A stretch of DNA of 64,000 nt from Diaporthe sp. PMI_573 (taxonomy: Eukaryota; Ascomycota; Sordariomycetes; Diaporthales; Diaporthaceae). The stretch is taken from the NCBI GenBank assembly GCA_021399435.1, contig JAJTUP010000018.1:558001-622000 (forward strand), read 5' to 3'. A program made the translations under genes and the position numbers. The notes beneath the pieces were generated by a model. That model did not search any database and had not been told where the DNA came from. It worked only from the letters and a program-made list of their open reading frames with translations. How positions within the stretch are numbered: the first letter of the stretch is position 1; the number at the start of each line of letters is the position of its first letter. Of the stretch, positions 21,261 to 33,960 are shown one piece after another.

Positions 21261-22965
21261 GGCTAGTGACTTGGATGTCCGCGTCGGGGCGTTCCGGGTC
21301 CGTGGCTATGCCCAGCGAGCCTTGTCACTGGTATGCTGCGTGATGGCCGGTGCGTGCCCAGGAAACCCGGGGCTGTCAGTGATGTGAGTGGGCTCTGGAT
21401 GGATGGAACTGTGTCTTGGCCCGCTGCGATGAAGTCGGAGCTGGAGCCCCACAAGCGCGACTCCTTCGCTCGGGTAGGCTTATGCGAGCCCGACGCCGAT
21501 GAGCCGCCTTACGCTAAGTCTCGTGTCACGTTGGGTCACACTTCGAGCTGCGGACAGTCGGCGTTGTTCAGGAGTCGCAGTCTTCATCATTGAGATCCTC
21601 TATCCATCATCTTCTAGTCGATTGCCCGTGTACAATCCCTCCAGTAAGGATCTGCGAGCTCGGGCGTCGGCTACACTGCCAAAACATCCATACTAGGGGA
21701 CCATCTGGACAGTCCTCATGGCTCAGCTTTCTACGGAAGGATTTCAGAGGGTAAGAATGCCATGGATGTTTTATAATGCCGCTTGCGTATTTTTCAAAAT
21801 TTGCTGCGCTACTGTGCCAATGCATGTGATCTCATAGCCCAGAGTGACGCTTCTCTGCCGGAATCTGATGGTCGGGGTCGAGCAAATGTATTTCCCTTGT
21901 CGATTCAGAATGTTTGTGGAGAACGAGGCCGCCGGGAAAAAAAACAACGGTGAACTCGAGAACAACTCGTAGTAGAAAACAAACAAGACGTTCATGCAGC
22001 CGCTGATACAGTTGCTCTGATGAAAACAAACGAATCCCAGAATCGACGTCGGCAAACGCCGTTTGACCCCACCAAAGTCAGATCTCTGCCCGGCTGAAGC
22101 GAGGGTTCCCCTGACTGGCAGCTCTTGGCATGGTTAGGGGCCTTGGCTTTGATCGACATCAGGCAAACCTCAGCTGGACCATAATGGAGATATTCTCACA
22201 ACGCCCTTCGTACAATGCTCTTTCAGCGTCCAGGCGTGACTCCCAAGCTGCACAATGACCTGACTGGCTGTGAACCTCCAAGCTTCGTCGTAAGCATTCA
22301 CTCGTGCGTTGTGACTGGGCCTGCTAATGTGAACCAAGGTGGGCAGTACCCCTTCCATTGAAGCCATTGATGCAGTCCAGCTCGGCACCCATGTGTGACT
22401 GGGCACCGGGGACCGGAACATTCCGGTTGTTGGGAGATCCTCTACGTGGAGCCCCTGGCTGCACAGTGACTCGCCTCTCGCGATCCCAACTATCGTGAAG
22501 CACAATGGTGGTTGGTGTCTGCCTACTCCCAGAGCCAATAGCACCAGTCTGCGCGGTCTGAAGACATTCACATAGGATCTGTAACCTATTCCGGGCCATT
22601 CATGCATATCACGTGATATTTTGACCAATTGAAATCATCCGCGGTCTGATTGTCCAGCTGGTGTGCCCAATCCGGCGCCGCTGGCACTGGATTTCGCACT
22701 TCACCACCATCGCGAGGTATCGTGAGATTTTATCAGATCGCGTAATTCCATAGCGATCTGTAGGAATCCGGTGTCCGCACTTAGCTCCGCTGAGGGAGGT
22801 CCCAAATAATATTTAAACCCTCTGCCCTCCCCAGTTCCTGCTCTCCTTTTTTTCTTCTCCATCTCTCCATCCATCAACAACAACTTCAACACCAACTTCC
22901 TCTCAAATTTCAAAGACCCTAATTTCCTCACCACTCAACAAAGAACAAACGTTCTTCTTGAAAGA
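21261..22965. other. intergenic; promoter-like right end
   Basis: No supported gene in 1.7 kb. The right end looks like a strong fungal promoter: an ATATTTAAA box at 22809-22817, then a long CT/CA-rich leader (about 22845-22945) and an ATG at 22966. The ORF that follows stops after 30 codons, so the promoter appears to have lost its gene. Confidence 0.4.
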
Positions 22966-23410
22966 ATGTCCCCAATGCCCATTCCCATCAGCACCCTCAA
23001 AGAATTCGGCAAACGTTTGGCCGAGCGATCACTGCTCGACAAAAGGCAAACGTTTTGAGCCCCCAACACTGGTAAGCAACCACCAAGTCAACGGAAACTA
23101 CCGATGCATATTAATAGTCCTCGCAGAAGTTGGAATGAGATCGGCCTGGGACCGCGCACGGCGGCAGCAAGCCGCTGCCGCTCACGCGCATCAAGGTGGA
23201 AAAGCCGGCACAACGGAATCCGGTCTGCGAGGAGTTTTCGAAAGTCTCGCACCTCAGCTTCAAGGCCGCCACCACGGCTGCTGCCCTGACATTCCTCGCC
23301 CATGCACTCCCCCGGCCATCGCGGACCAGACCGACTGCTCCGCCGCCGCAATCCTCACCAGGCGGCACTGTGACCGGCCCAATTCCGGCTGAAAAGAGTA
23401 CCTGGAGAGG

Positions 23411-24425
23411 ATGATGAGCCAGGCTGCGAACCAGATCGACTTCATCGGCCGAACTTGGACCCAGAGGGGCCCACTCATCTTCCGTTTGAGGGGGCAAACG
23501 CCTTTCGACACTCGAAAGGTGTCATGCCCAGGTCTCGGGGAGAGACAAACGCCCCGACCAAAGGGTCGGCAAACATCCCCGACCACCCAGCAGACCAGCA
23601 ACAACGGTCCCGTCGGGAGTGAACTTCGGTCCTCCTTGTCAATCAGGGGTGGTCCTGTTGGAGAGGTCAGCAGTCCTGCGACCGGAAACACCGGTCACGA
23701 ATCCACTTTGACGCAGTATCCCAAGCCAACTTTCCCGATTGAGCTGGCTTCATCCTCCCGAGCCAACAAAATGGCTTCCAGTGTGTACCTCACATTGGGG
23801 GAGAGGACGGTCCTGGTCTCCCGACCAGCGACATACCAGGATCTCCTAAGCGAGATCAGAACCCATTTCCCAAATGCCACGGCGGTGTACAGCCTCGTGG
23901 TCCTATTCCAGCCTGTCACGATAGGCGGGATCCTTCAGAACTGGGTGGAGACCAGGATCTCCTGAGCGAGATCAGAAATCGTTTCTCGCGTTGGGGGAGA
24001 GGACCGTGATGGTCTCCCGACCAGCGACCGGCCAGGATCTCCTAAGGGAGATCAGAACCCTTTCCGGAACGCTGCAGCTGTGTACAGCCTTGTGGTCCTT
24101 TTCCAGCCTGCCACAAGGGGCGGCCTCCCTCCAGAACTTGGTGGAGGTCGCTCCGAGCGCCTATGCCCATGTTCACGACGGGGCGGAGCCGTTCGTTGGC
24201 CTCCGTCCAGAATGCCTGACTTCGACCATGGGCGGCCTCCTTCAAAACTGGGTGGAGGTCGCCCCCAGCGCCTACGCCCACGTTCACGACGGCGCGGAGC
24301 CGTTCGTCAGCCTCCATCCAGAATGCCCGACTTTGACCATGGCCCGAATGACGATTCCGCTCCGCCAGCAGAGACACGGCTACAGTCCCCAATCAGCCAG
24401 GGGCATGAACGGCGCGATGGCGTGA
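23411..24425 (+). pseudogene. ubiquitin/PB1-like module, tandemly duplicated and broken
   Basis: A frame ending near 23965 contains MASSVYLTLGERTVLVSRPA then TYQDLLSEIRTHFPNA, which resembles the first half of a ubiquitin-like or PB1 fold (beta strands then helix). A second copy follows about 195 bp later (LGERTVMVSRPATGQDLLRE). Its tail, VEVAPSAYAHVHDGAEPFV, is present twice, at about 24119-24230 and 24231-24341; the units are 112 and 111 nt, so one carries an extra base and shifts the frame. The family call is weak; the duplications are plain in the DNA. No complete protein can be read. Confidence 0.5.
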
Positions 24426-26080
24426 GGCGATACCTCCAATCCGTTGTGTCTGTCTCCTTGGACTCAAGTCCATACCACTCTCGGCCGGCACAGCACCACA
24501 GCCTCGTTCTTCTGTGACAGAATGGGGAACCAGCTCGGTCTAGACTCGCTCAGAGATATGTGGGGGGGGGGGCACGGCTCCCACCCCACCTCCTAAGGAG
24601 GAGACTGTCAATTTCAGTCTCGAGAGCTGCTGCTACCACCTGCGGTCTCTGGTGAGACTGTTGCGCTGTCGGGGACAAGAGCTTAAATACTGACGGAGCT
24701 CTGTGATGCCGTCCAGCTCTCAAACCCTGAGGGCGAGCCGGGCCCTGCTGCCGAACTACATCCCGCTCGCTGACCAGGACGACTTACCCTGGCAGGCCGA
24801 CACCCTCACGGTCACTCGGCCACGACCCATCCGCCCTCTCTCCACAAGCCCACATCACTCTCCACCGGCATGGCGCGCTGAAAGGGATCATCACCCTGGA
24901 GGACCTTGCCAAGGTCAGAGCGTTGATCCTCCCAATGCGCAACACGACCTCAACACCGCGATGGGACTGCAGGTTCCCCTGGTCCTCATGGAATTCCATG
25001 CTCAAAATGCACAACCCGAGCGATTCGCCCAAGTGTCACCCTGTCACTCACCTGCGCCACCACCTGCAGGTTCCCCTGGCCCTCAGGGGTTTCAAGCCAT
25101 GTGTGCCATCTGTGAGCCACAGAGATAGTGGCATCTCTGTGATGAGGAAGATGGTTCTTCACTGCCTTGTACCTCTGATGGAGCAGTTCGACTTGGAGTC
25201 GTACGGGCTCAAACTACAGCTGGCCCACAAGGACCTGCGGGCTGATTGCCGTCCAGCATCCTGCCCTAGTCCACCCTCCAGATGCCGAAAGGGAATGGAT
25301 GAGGCCGAACACTAACGGCTGTACCGACCCACGAGTAGAGAGTCGTGTTTGAAAGTCCCCGCCAGGCGGGTCTCCTGTTCCGTGTGCGTTGCCGCAGTTT
25401 CCGGCATGGTGACGGGGAGGACCAGTGAGCCGGTGTCATCAGACACCGCCTCATTCGGATCACCCGGGAAAATGTCATTGCGATTCAAGGCGGACAACAA
25501 AGTCCTCAAGAAGGGCAAAAAGAAGGGCACAGCGGAGTACCAGACTATCCTCGAAGTCCAGCTCCGCCACTGGGAGGTCGCCACTATGCGTGACACTCGG
25601 CTCCAAGCCCTTACTGAAGCTTTTCCCGAGCCGGCGTATTCACAGAATCTGCGCGGCCTATTGTCGCGGGTCTAATTATAGACTCAAACTGGGTGCAGAG
25701 GCACCTCTTCGCCCACGCTCATGCCGCGATGGGTTCACATGACCCCTTCACATGGTCCTGATATTCGGGCTCGATTCAGAATTGACCATGGACTTTGATC
25801 TCAGCAAGAAGGACCCAGACCCCATGGATGGTCTGCTCATCGCTACCACCATCTTGCGACCGGAGTGGTTGCCGTCTTTCAACTCGAGAACCGGGGATTG
25901 ATGAGCCCCACCGGGAAGGACGTGAGTCCCTTCCTCCAGCGTCTGGGAGGCCACCATAGACAGGAGCGAGATGCGTCAGAAGCTTCTCCCAGAGAATGTC
26001 CGCCAGGGCCCGGCATGGGTCGCGAGATGCGGGTTGGGACAGGGCACTGTCTTGTGGCGTGATCGCATCGATGCCGGAGC

Positions 26081-26872
26081 GTGCTCAGCAGGCGAATGGA
26101 GCATGGCACCATCGCGCACGCAAATGAGATAAATATCTACATTAGAGGATATCTCATGGGGCTGTATGTGCGCTTCGAGGACGGCATCCGCGTCAAGTGC
26201 GTCTCGCGGTCCCACGCCATGGCTGACTTCAAGATGAGCGCTGCACCGCAAGGACAGGAACAACCAGAGCCACAACAATGCAGCATTCGGCAGTCCATCA
26301 CTAGGCCCCCGTGTCCCATAGTCGCTCGTCATCTTCGACTTTGGACTCCCGCGATGGTCTCCTGGCCAACTTGGAGACCCTTCTGGAGCCCTCCGATGAG
26401 GACCTGGATTTGCTCTTGGATAGTCCCAAGCTTGTCCCAGCCATTCTAGGCCAAGTACTAGACCCTCTCAACCTTGACCCTGACGCCTTGAAGGAGCACC
26501 ATTCAGCCAGCTCCAGAGGGAGCTGGGTTGATCAAGGCTGCTTCTTTCTTGAGCCCAGTGCATGCGGCAAGGAATCAGCAGAAAGTAGAGTGTCGGAGCG
26601 GATCGAATTGTCACTTGCGAGGAGAGGGCCTGCAACACCTGATCACTGGCTACGCTGTGATAAGACTCTCCATCGTTCTGACCAATAAGGATTCAGTGCG
26701 AAGAACCTACCCTGACTTCCGGGATCGCTACAGAGAGGAGATGGCGAAGCTTGATGGACTGCAGTCGAAAGACCCGAAAGACTGGTCTGACGACGAGGTC
26801 AAGCTCAAAGAGGCCTCTAAGGAGGGGAAGAGTGCAATCCTGGAGGAGTCCCTCGGCCGAGGCTTTGCGTAA
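26081..26872 (+). pseudogene. coding-like relic of unknown protein
   Basis: Two pieces read like natural protein. One at about 26340-26540 is acidic and Leu-rich (GLLANLETLLEPSDEDLDLL). The other at about 26690-26870 is charged and helical (DFRDRYREEMAKLDGL, ending SILEESLGRGFA in part). They lie in different frames and are separated by non-coding sequence. Not recognised; treated as broken. Confidence 0.35.
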
Positions 26873-27075
26873 AGAGTTACGCGAAAGCGTTCGCAACCCC
26901 GAGATGATGCTGGTCTGGGCACCCGGAGCCGCGAGATGCGAAGCCGTCACTTTGGTCAGTGACTTCGTGGAATCACCTGGTGTGGGGATTGCAGGAAGTG
27001 GAAGGCCCACCAGGCCATCGCGTGCCGTCGCGACACCACAACATTACCAGATCTTCCTCGCTGAGAGATCTCACC

Positions 27076-27785
27076 ATGGTGCCGCCAAAGTCATACGCAG
27101 AGATCGTCCACGGCGCGACGGGGACCCGGGGTCCCCCTGTCTCCGTCGGGGCAAACAGGCAGACCATTACCTCCTGTCCCATGTCTCCGAGCAGAGACGT
27201 CTGAGACTCGACAAGCAATTCGAAGAGATAGAAGACTGCAAGGAGCCACCCTTCCCTGTTCTGCTGCCCTCGACCTCGTCCAGAATGACGGACGACAGAC
27301 GACGGTGTTGCATGTCGCTGATGAGCCGGCGCCAGAGCCGCCACATCGCCGCCGCCCTCGCAGCCGAGGTCGCGACACTACAACACCACCAGATCTCCTT
27401 TTGCTTTCGTTGTGCCCCGTGAAGCATCACAATGGCGCCACCAAAATCATACGCAGAGATCGTCCAGCGTGCGCACCGGGATCCTCCTCCGCTCAAGGCG
27501 GACATCTGGTCCTTGCTCATGGTCCTCGTTTCAGAGTACGACTTCAACAGGTTCCGCCACAACGCGTACAGAGGCGAGTTCATGGTGCCGGCGCTGCTGC
27601 AGCTGGCCAGGGAGGCGTCGGCGCCGGGCCAGTGGCCAGAGTCGCCCTCGCCCTCGCCCTCGACCTTGCAGTTGGGATCGCGGCCGCGATCCTATGCCTC
27701 GACCCTCGGGAGCATGATAGCTGCAGTCCGGAGGGACTGCCTCATTATCTCAAGTTGGCTCCAGCCTCAGAGGCTCTCAGCATGA
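27076..27785 (+). pseudogene. duplicated small-protein module (PPKSYAEIV family), unknown function
   Basis: Two start regions 356 bp apart, at 27076 (MVPPKSYAEIVHG) and 27432 (MAPPKSYAEIVQR), are near-identical over about 40 nt. The DNA just upstream (27028-27056 and 27370-27400, sharing CGCGACAC and CCAGATCT) is also similar. The second copy is open for 117 residues (IWSLLMVLVSEYDFNRFRHN, then a Pro/Ser-rich tail). The first shifts frame soon after the start, and its continuation (YLLSHVSEQRRLRLDKQFEE) aligns loosely with the second. No known family recognised. The second copy could still be a functional short gene. Confidence 0.45.
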
Positions 27786-28237
27786 CAGCATGAGTCGGAA
27801 AAGAGGCAAGATCAGGGCCTACCGCGCGAAGACAAGAAAGAACCCCAAGTGGAATGTCCTCTCGGACAAGGCACACTGCTCAGGGATGGATTGCGCGAGG
27901 AGACAGCAAAATCCTTTCAACGTCGCCGCCGGTGATGCTGCGAAGAACCAGGAGGCCACGTTGCAGCCGACCGCCACGAAGAGGCATCTCTTGCATTGAT
28001 CCTTTCAGTTAGTCGTCTGTCGACCGAGTCCCACTCTCGGGGAAGGAATATGGCCGTCCCACTCCATAACACTTGGCAAGGACGGACCACTCACTGCGGA
28101 TTCCTTCTCTCTGGTGCCTCTTTCCACGCGACCGGGCATGTGTGTGGAGCCAAGCACCACCGACAAGATGATGGCAATGCCACCCACGCTCGTTTTGGTG
28201 TTGGAATTCTGGGGGGGGGGAGGGCTATCATACCGTC

Positions 28238-28690
28238 ATGCGAGTTACGAGCGACGGTTTCCACGAAAGTCCCCGGTTTTCGGGACCCTTGGAAAGGCCT
28301 ATGACTCAATATGGCAGCCAGAGACCTCAGATTGGTGGTCCCAGTACCAATCAGCGACCTCTTCCGTCTAGCCAATGCTTGCTTCCTCAGCAGCCCCAGT
28401 CGAGAAACCCGCTGAAGAGTTCGGCTATACCTCTATCAACGCCCCGCGAGCACACCTCCTGCCAGGTCCGCTACAATTCCTTGGCCAACATTCAGGCCGT
28501 GGCGACACACATGCAGAGGTGGCACCCTGTGGAGTGGGCCAACCCGGGACCTGGAAGAAAGGTCATCTATTACCCCTGCGACGTGCCCGGCTGTAACATG
28601 CTGGGAAACAATACCCGATACGATCATTAAGTCGAACACCTCACCAGGAAACACAATACCGACATGCTGTCAATGTTACGAACCACAGAG
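28238..28690 (+). pseudogene. C2H2 zinc-finger-like relic
   Basis: A frame ending at 28630 reads CQVRYNSLANIQAVATHMQR then WHPVEWANPGPGRKVIYYPC, continuing DVPGCNMLGNNTRYDH; after a TAA it continues VEHLTRKHNTDM. Cys/His spacing fits two degenerate C2H2 fingers, the second interrupted by the stop. No intact start-to-stop gene. Confidence 0.4.
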
Positions 28691-31600
28691 CTCCGATGCC
28701 TTGAGTCAAAGACCAAGGAGATGGGGCATGCCGGCTTGGAGAAGCCGGCAGCCTGCTCCGACCCCTTTGCCACCGGTGACGAGAGCCCATCCCGCTTGGG
28801 TGACAACAGCTTCGAGCTGGCGCCCACCGGCTCTCTCACCTCGACCACTCATCTTGGTGCGGTCGGTGGCCCGACTCCGACCAACCCGGTTGGAACCACT
28901 CGCCATCAGTCCATTTTCATCATCCCCGTTCGGAATTCACACCTTCAGCCTCTGGGAATAATAACCTTGAAGTCCAAGGCTCGTGTGTCCAAAAAGCAGT
29001 GGGTCCACTGGACCAGAGGGTCCAGTTTGTCAGCTTGGGGGCGAGGTGGCTAGCCAGGACAATGCTCCAGACCCCACCAAGATCACCATCATGATCGAAG
29101 GCCATGCGGAGTCCTTCATCATTGATAGACAGACGACTATGAAAAACTGCCCATCCTGACTCTGAGCGTACTCTTACCTCGACGAACGCAGCCCGGCATA
29201 CCAAAGCTGCGGCGATTGACGTTGCAACTGACCTGGTCATCCTCAGGATGACATCAAACTGCGATGGCGTTACAACTCCGTTCAGGGCAAGGTCAGGCGC
29301 ACCCTGAACTACTAGAGCAGCCCCAGCTGCCTCAGCACGGGAGCCTCAGGACCAGGGTATGCATCTCCAAGCGTTTGAGGAATGACATGGAAATTGTGCC
29401 AAGCCTCTGCCAAAACGCGCAAACGCCTCTGTGGTTGAAGGGTCATGACCTAGATCTTCGGGCGAGAACGACGATGACGTGCCTCCTCGTATGGAGGCCA
29501 AGGGCACAGAGCTCATACCCCATAATGAACTCACAGTAACCGTGGTCTGGCATGAGTTGCAACTGCGGAGAGGAGTTCTGTTACATCTGTGGCCAACACT
29601 GGCGAAACTGCACATGCTGGAGCGCGAGAAGCCTCATAATATCACCGGCACGACACCAACGAAGTCTGGTTCCAGGGTTGCCAGGGGACAAGTCATATGC
29701 AGAATGAGCAGCATCTGTTTCGAGAAGATTGGTCTGCTTCCAGGGCTTTGTCTGCCTTGAGGAGTCCATCTGCTTTGAGGAGTCTACCTGCATCAAGGAA
29801 CCACGCTTCGAGGAACCATGAATCGAAAGAATGCGGCTTGATGGGATGTCTGCCCGGAACATCGTCCCGGAATCCGCGGTCAGGCCAACTTCTGGTGGGC
29901 AACCGTAGCCCACCCAATCCTGAAGTCATTGATTCCGTGGGTCGGTCGATGGTTGAGAGAGTCGGGAACATTCGTGAATACTTGCCGAATTCAGAGCTGC
30001 CAAGATTTGGCCAGATACAAAGAGGCCGAGAGTTGGAATAGAGGTTCCAACAACACTGACCCTGAACTCGACGCCTACATCAAATGTGGGCAAATGCGCA
30101 CCCCGTCCGGGCCACGAACCGGTCTCGACCTTTCGCCAGCACTCAACCATGTCACAACCCGCGCAGCTGGCTTAGCTTACTCCCCGGCCCGTCGGCCAAC
30201 GGCCATGAGCACGCCGGCGATACTGCTCCTTCTAACTAGACTTCTGCGGCTAATGTGATTCCACGCTTTCCCTGGCTCCTCACCATGGGCTTGTTCATCG
30301 TACATGTCTTGGGCTCTAAGACCCTTGCTTCCAGCCCCATCTTCGTCGCCATCCTCGTGTTCGTCGCCATCCTCGTGTCCGCCGCCATCATCCTCGTGTC
30401 CGCCGCCATCGTCAGCAGCGAGGTTATGGCCATGCTCAAAGGCGACTGTCGTGCGCCTGCTTCTGAGTTTCTCTAGGCTGCACAAGCAAACAGTATGTTT
30501 CTTTGCCCCCCACCCACTGGTCTGTTCTCCTGACTAATATTAAAATATGAACTAGCCATGAAACCCCACTGAGGAGCAAATCGAGCAAATCAAGCACATA
30601 CACCCCCCCCCGTCTCATAATCGCCAACCTCTCAGCTGCTCAACTCGCTTCCACGGCCAACAGAAAGAAGCAGCACACACTCGTCGCGGACTTCAGCGAC
30701 GCTTACCTTACCCTCAATGACGGAAAACACATTCCAGAGTGGACGCTGGGGCCAATGACAATCATTAGGCTACCGAGAAAATCAGAGAATTGTTTTCAGA
30801 AGCGAGCCAGAGGTCTCAGAGGCAGTCCCAATTTGCCTCGGCCGCTTGGGGCCCGTCTGGTAGGCCGTGTTGCAACCACACACAAACCACCAGATCCCGG
30901 TATGCGCCAGATGGACGACATACCAGGAGCCCGCTACTCCACAAAACCAGCTGTTGGCTCCAAGGGGACTGGAATGAGCGAGAGTGGCCAGTCGCTGCCG
31001 TCCGTCTCGCGACAACCCATCCGCACCATTCAGCAGAGGAGCAGCGGTGAGCTAGGTGTGGAAGTCAGAACACAACCTACGACCACAGAACCAAGAACTG
31101 CAGGCCACAGAGGCCGGATGGTATGTTTGGGCCGTTCTCGTCCAGAGGGACGAGAACCCGGGCCAGACCGAGGCCCAGCACCTTCGAGGACAGGCAATCG
31201 CGCGTCATGGACATGCTGGCGCCCGAGAACAGGGACAAGCCCTTTATCCTCATATTGGAAGTGAGAGCAAGCTCGCAATGGACGCTGCATACAAGTCTCT
31301 GTCCAATAAAGGCCAGGAAGAGGATGAAGTCTATATGGAAGGCTACCCGACAACTGACGCCGGCTGGGTGGCGCGCCACCTGCAGCCAGCATACCCTGGT
31401 TGACGACGTCATTGTCACCCCCATCATCCCTGTTCACCAAGATGGATAATATGGGGGCATAGGAATTCGACAGTGCTGTTGGTTGATATTGGAGGGAAGG
31501 TAAGGGCAATGCTGAGCAAACTGCCGCCATCAATGACTTCTCTGATATCTTGGACACGGCGCTCCACCACGCGTATGATCAGCGGTCTAACCTGGCCGCT

Positions 31601-32116
31601 TTCCACCTGCTCTTCGACGCAATCAAGAATTTGGTCGATATCAAGGGAGGTTGTGGCGTCTCCTGCAGACAATGTTCAGAGAAGCGATGCCGGCGGAAAG
31701 GACAGCCTGGCCGTCATGTTTAGCACGACCATGCTCACACAAAAAGGTTGACAGGCAAGTTCTCCATCTTACTCCCAAAGCAGCACATTATTCTAACGCA
31801 AAATCCAGCTTCAGTGAGGAAAGATGGACCCTCGATCCTCCGAGACTTATGGGGCCGTGGTCCTCGAGACATCCCATCCCGCTCTCAGTACCACCTTGAG
31901 CTGATAGCATGCGCCTCCCAAGGGGTGACACCCGCTCCAGCCTTCCCCGCCAAGGAGCAGGTCCGGCTCCGTGTTGATATCGACAACCGGTACTCGGCAG
32001 CGATCAATAGGCTACGCCGTGTGTCGCCACGGAAATCTGTGCGGTCGCCTGCGCCAACAACGCCAAAGTGGTAGGTCAACCACCAGGCTGCCCAATGAGC
32101 TTGAGCTCCATCCCCA

Positions 32117-32413
32117 GTGCGCATCCTCTGGTGGCTCATCTTCGAGACGGGTGCTCCCTGGACGCTTGGTATGTTCGACGAGTCCTCCGCGTGGCGGGAG
32201 CTACTGGAGCTCCCTCACGAATACCTTCCGCGGTATGGCGATAACGCGAGGGCTCAGATATGGAGGGTGTTGAGGTTCCTCTCTGACCCCGAGGAGCCGC
32301 TGCCTGTGCGGATTTTCAAGGCTCCAGGATGGCCGCCATCCGTCAGGACTCCTGGCGGCTCAGGCCAAAGAAGTGGTGACCAGCCACGAGCCAACGGCGG
32401 TCCTACCAAGTGA
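32117..32413 (+). pseudogene. coding-like relic of unknown protein
   Basis: A 98-residue frame, Trp-rich and natural-looking in its first 70 residues (GMFDESSAWRELLELPHEYL, then AQIWRVLRFLSDPEEPLPVR). It is preceded and followed by unrelated frames. Not recognised. Confidence 0.3.
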
Positions 32414-33239
32414 GTTCTTTCATAAACAGTGAATTGTCAATGTGAATATCTGGCAGCAGCTGACATGATATCCAGTGATGGTCATCGCGGCGGCGCACTT
32501 CAAGAGAACAACAGTCAGAATTTGCGCGTCCTCCGAATCATCATCCAGACCCAGAGGGGCCTGCCCAACTCGACTCTGGCGTCGCTCACCGAGGCAGCAG
32601 CGTCGTATTGCTCGCCAACAGAGCAGTCCGCAAGCTGGAGAGCCTGCTGCCGCTGCCGCTACTGTTGCCGCTGCCAATCGCAAGTGACAGCAGGCCACAA
32701 CCAACGTGCCCGCCGCCCCAACCAACCGCCGACGCTTGCCGAGTAGGACTCGGAGCTGGAGCGGCGAGGGCTTGGTCCGCCGGCGTACCAAACAAGCGCA
32801 ACGCGCAACTGGGGTGGCTCTGTCCCTTCGAGTGGCAGTCGCGAGGGAGCTTCCCAGCCCATGTTCCGGCTGATGCCTCCGGCGCGATACGTGCCGCCCT
32901 CGAGCGCACCAGCTGGCCAGCCTCGTCCTAGAGCAGGTGAGCAGGCCGCCCGGCCGAGCACAACACCCGCAGGTTCAGCCAGGGTCCGCCCGAAGGGGAC
33001 ACACGCCGAGCCTGTGGCGCCTACTGGGTATGTCCAAGTCGGACTGGACCCGCACCTGTACAGACTGGCCGGTGCGGCGCAGACACCAACGCACCAACAG
33101 AGAACACATACGGAGACCTCGTCTTCGAGAACATCGAGGACGGCGAGACAGTGCTCCATCCGAACAGTCCTCGAGATTCGTGCTAATTCCCCTCTACAGC
33201 GCTGTCTCATCATCAAGGCAAGATTCTCATCCGCCGTGC

Positions 33240-33960
33240 GGTCTTCCGAGCTCTTTGTCGGACCTAGGGACTTAGCGAGTTCAGGCTCATCTTCGGCGCT
33301 CTTCGCTCAATCATCAACACTAGGAATAACATCTCCGAACCTCCAACCTACAAGGCGACCCAGAACAACTCTTTCGCATGGGGCGGCGTCGCGGTCCAGA
33401 GGGACCGCACATCGCCTTTATGAGTGTCGAAGCGTCGCGGGACTCGGTTCGCCCTCCGCGGTGTCAAAATCCACCTCAGCAACGGAGATGTGAAGGGCGC
33501 GCTCTCAGTGTTATCTGGGCAGTCGCCAACGCTCCTCACCATGACTAGCTACCAAGTCAGTCCGGAGTTGATCCTCGACATCGCTGAGCACTGCGACCGA
33601 GCGACGCTGGCCCAAAGCCTCCAACAGCTTCAAGACAAGTGGGAAGCCCACATGCAGTGACCAAGGGTATGAGCATCCTGAGCTACCAGAGGACGTCCAA
33701 CAGAGCCTGGAGAAGGATGCTTGGGGCACGGAGGCGCCCCCATTCGCTCCATCTTCAACGCCCGAAATAATCTTGGAGACACCCCGTTCCACCAGGCGGC
33801 CCAGAACAACTCCGTGGCACGCAACCGAGATATTCACCGCGTGAGGACCCTTCTTGAGCCTGTTGGCAGACATGGCACTAGAAATCATGTCCTGTCCCTC
33901 CGAGGCCGCCAGCTGCAACAGAGCCGCCACTGGCTTATCTGAGTTGAGCCCGTCCACTCT
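33240..33960 (+). pseudogene. F-box / ankyrin-repeat relic with internal duplication
   Basis: A piece at 33541-33660 begins MTSYQVSPELILDIAEHCDR, which matches the opening of F-box domains in fungal F-box plus ankyrin proteins. A piece at about 33746 reads RSIFNARNNLGDTPFHQAAQ, a clear ankyrin repeat. A diverged duplicate of that repeat lies at about 33300 (RSIINTRNNISEPPTYKATQ). The pieces are in different frames with stops between, so no complete protein is coded. Confidence 0.5.

Noticed and set aside
24558..24571. Long G/C homopolymers (also near 7241, 28210, 30602, 46893)
   Set aside because: Plain homopolymers; of interest only because their length may be mis-assembled and could add false frameshifts nearby.
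30305..30420. Possible membrane protein from Ala/Ile/Val-rich ORF
   Set aside because: The hydrophobic frame is produced by a tandem TCGCCATCCTCGTG-type repeat; other frames give Asp/Gly/His or Ser/Pro runs, so it is simple sequence.
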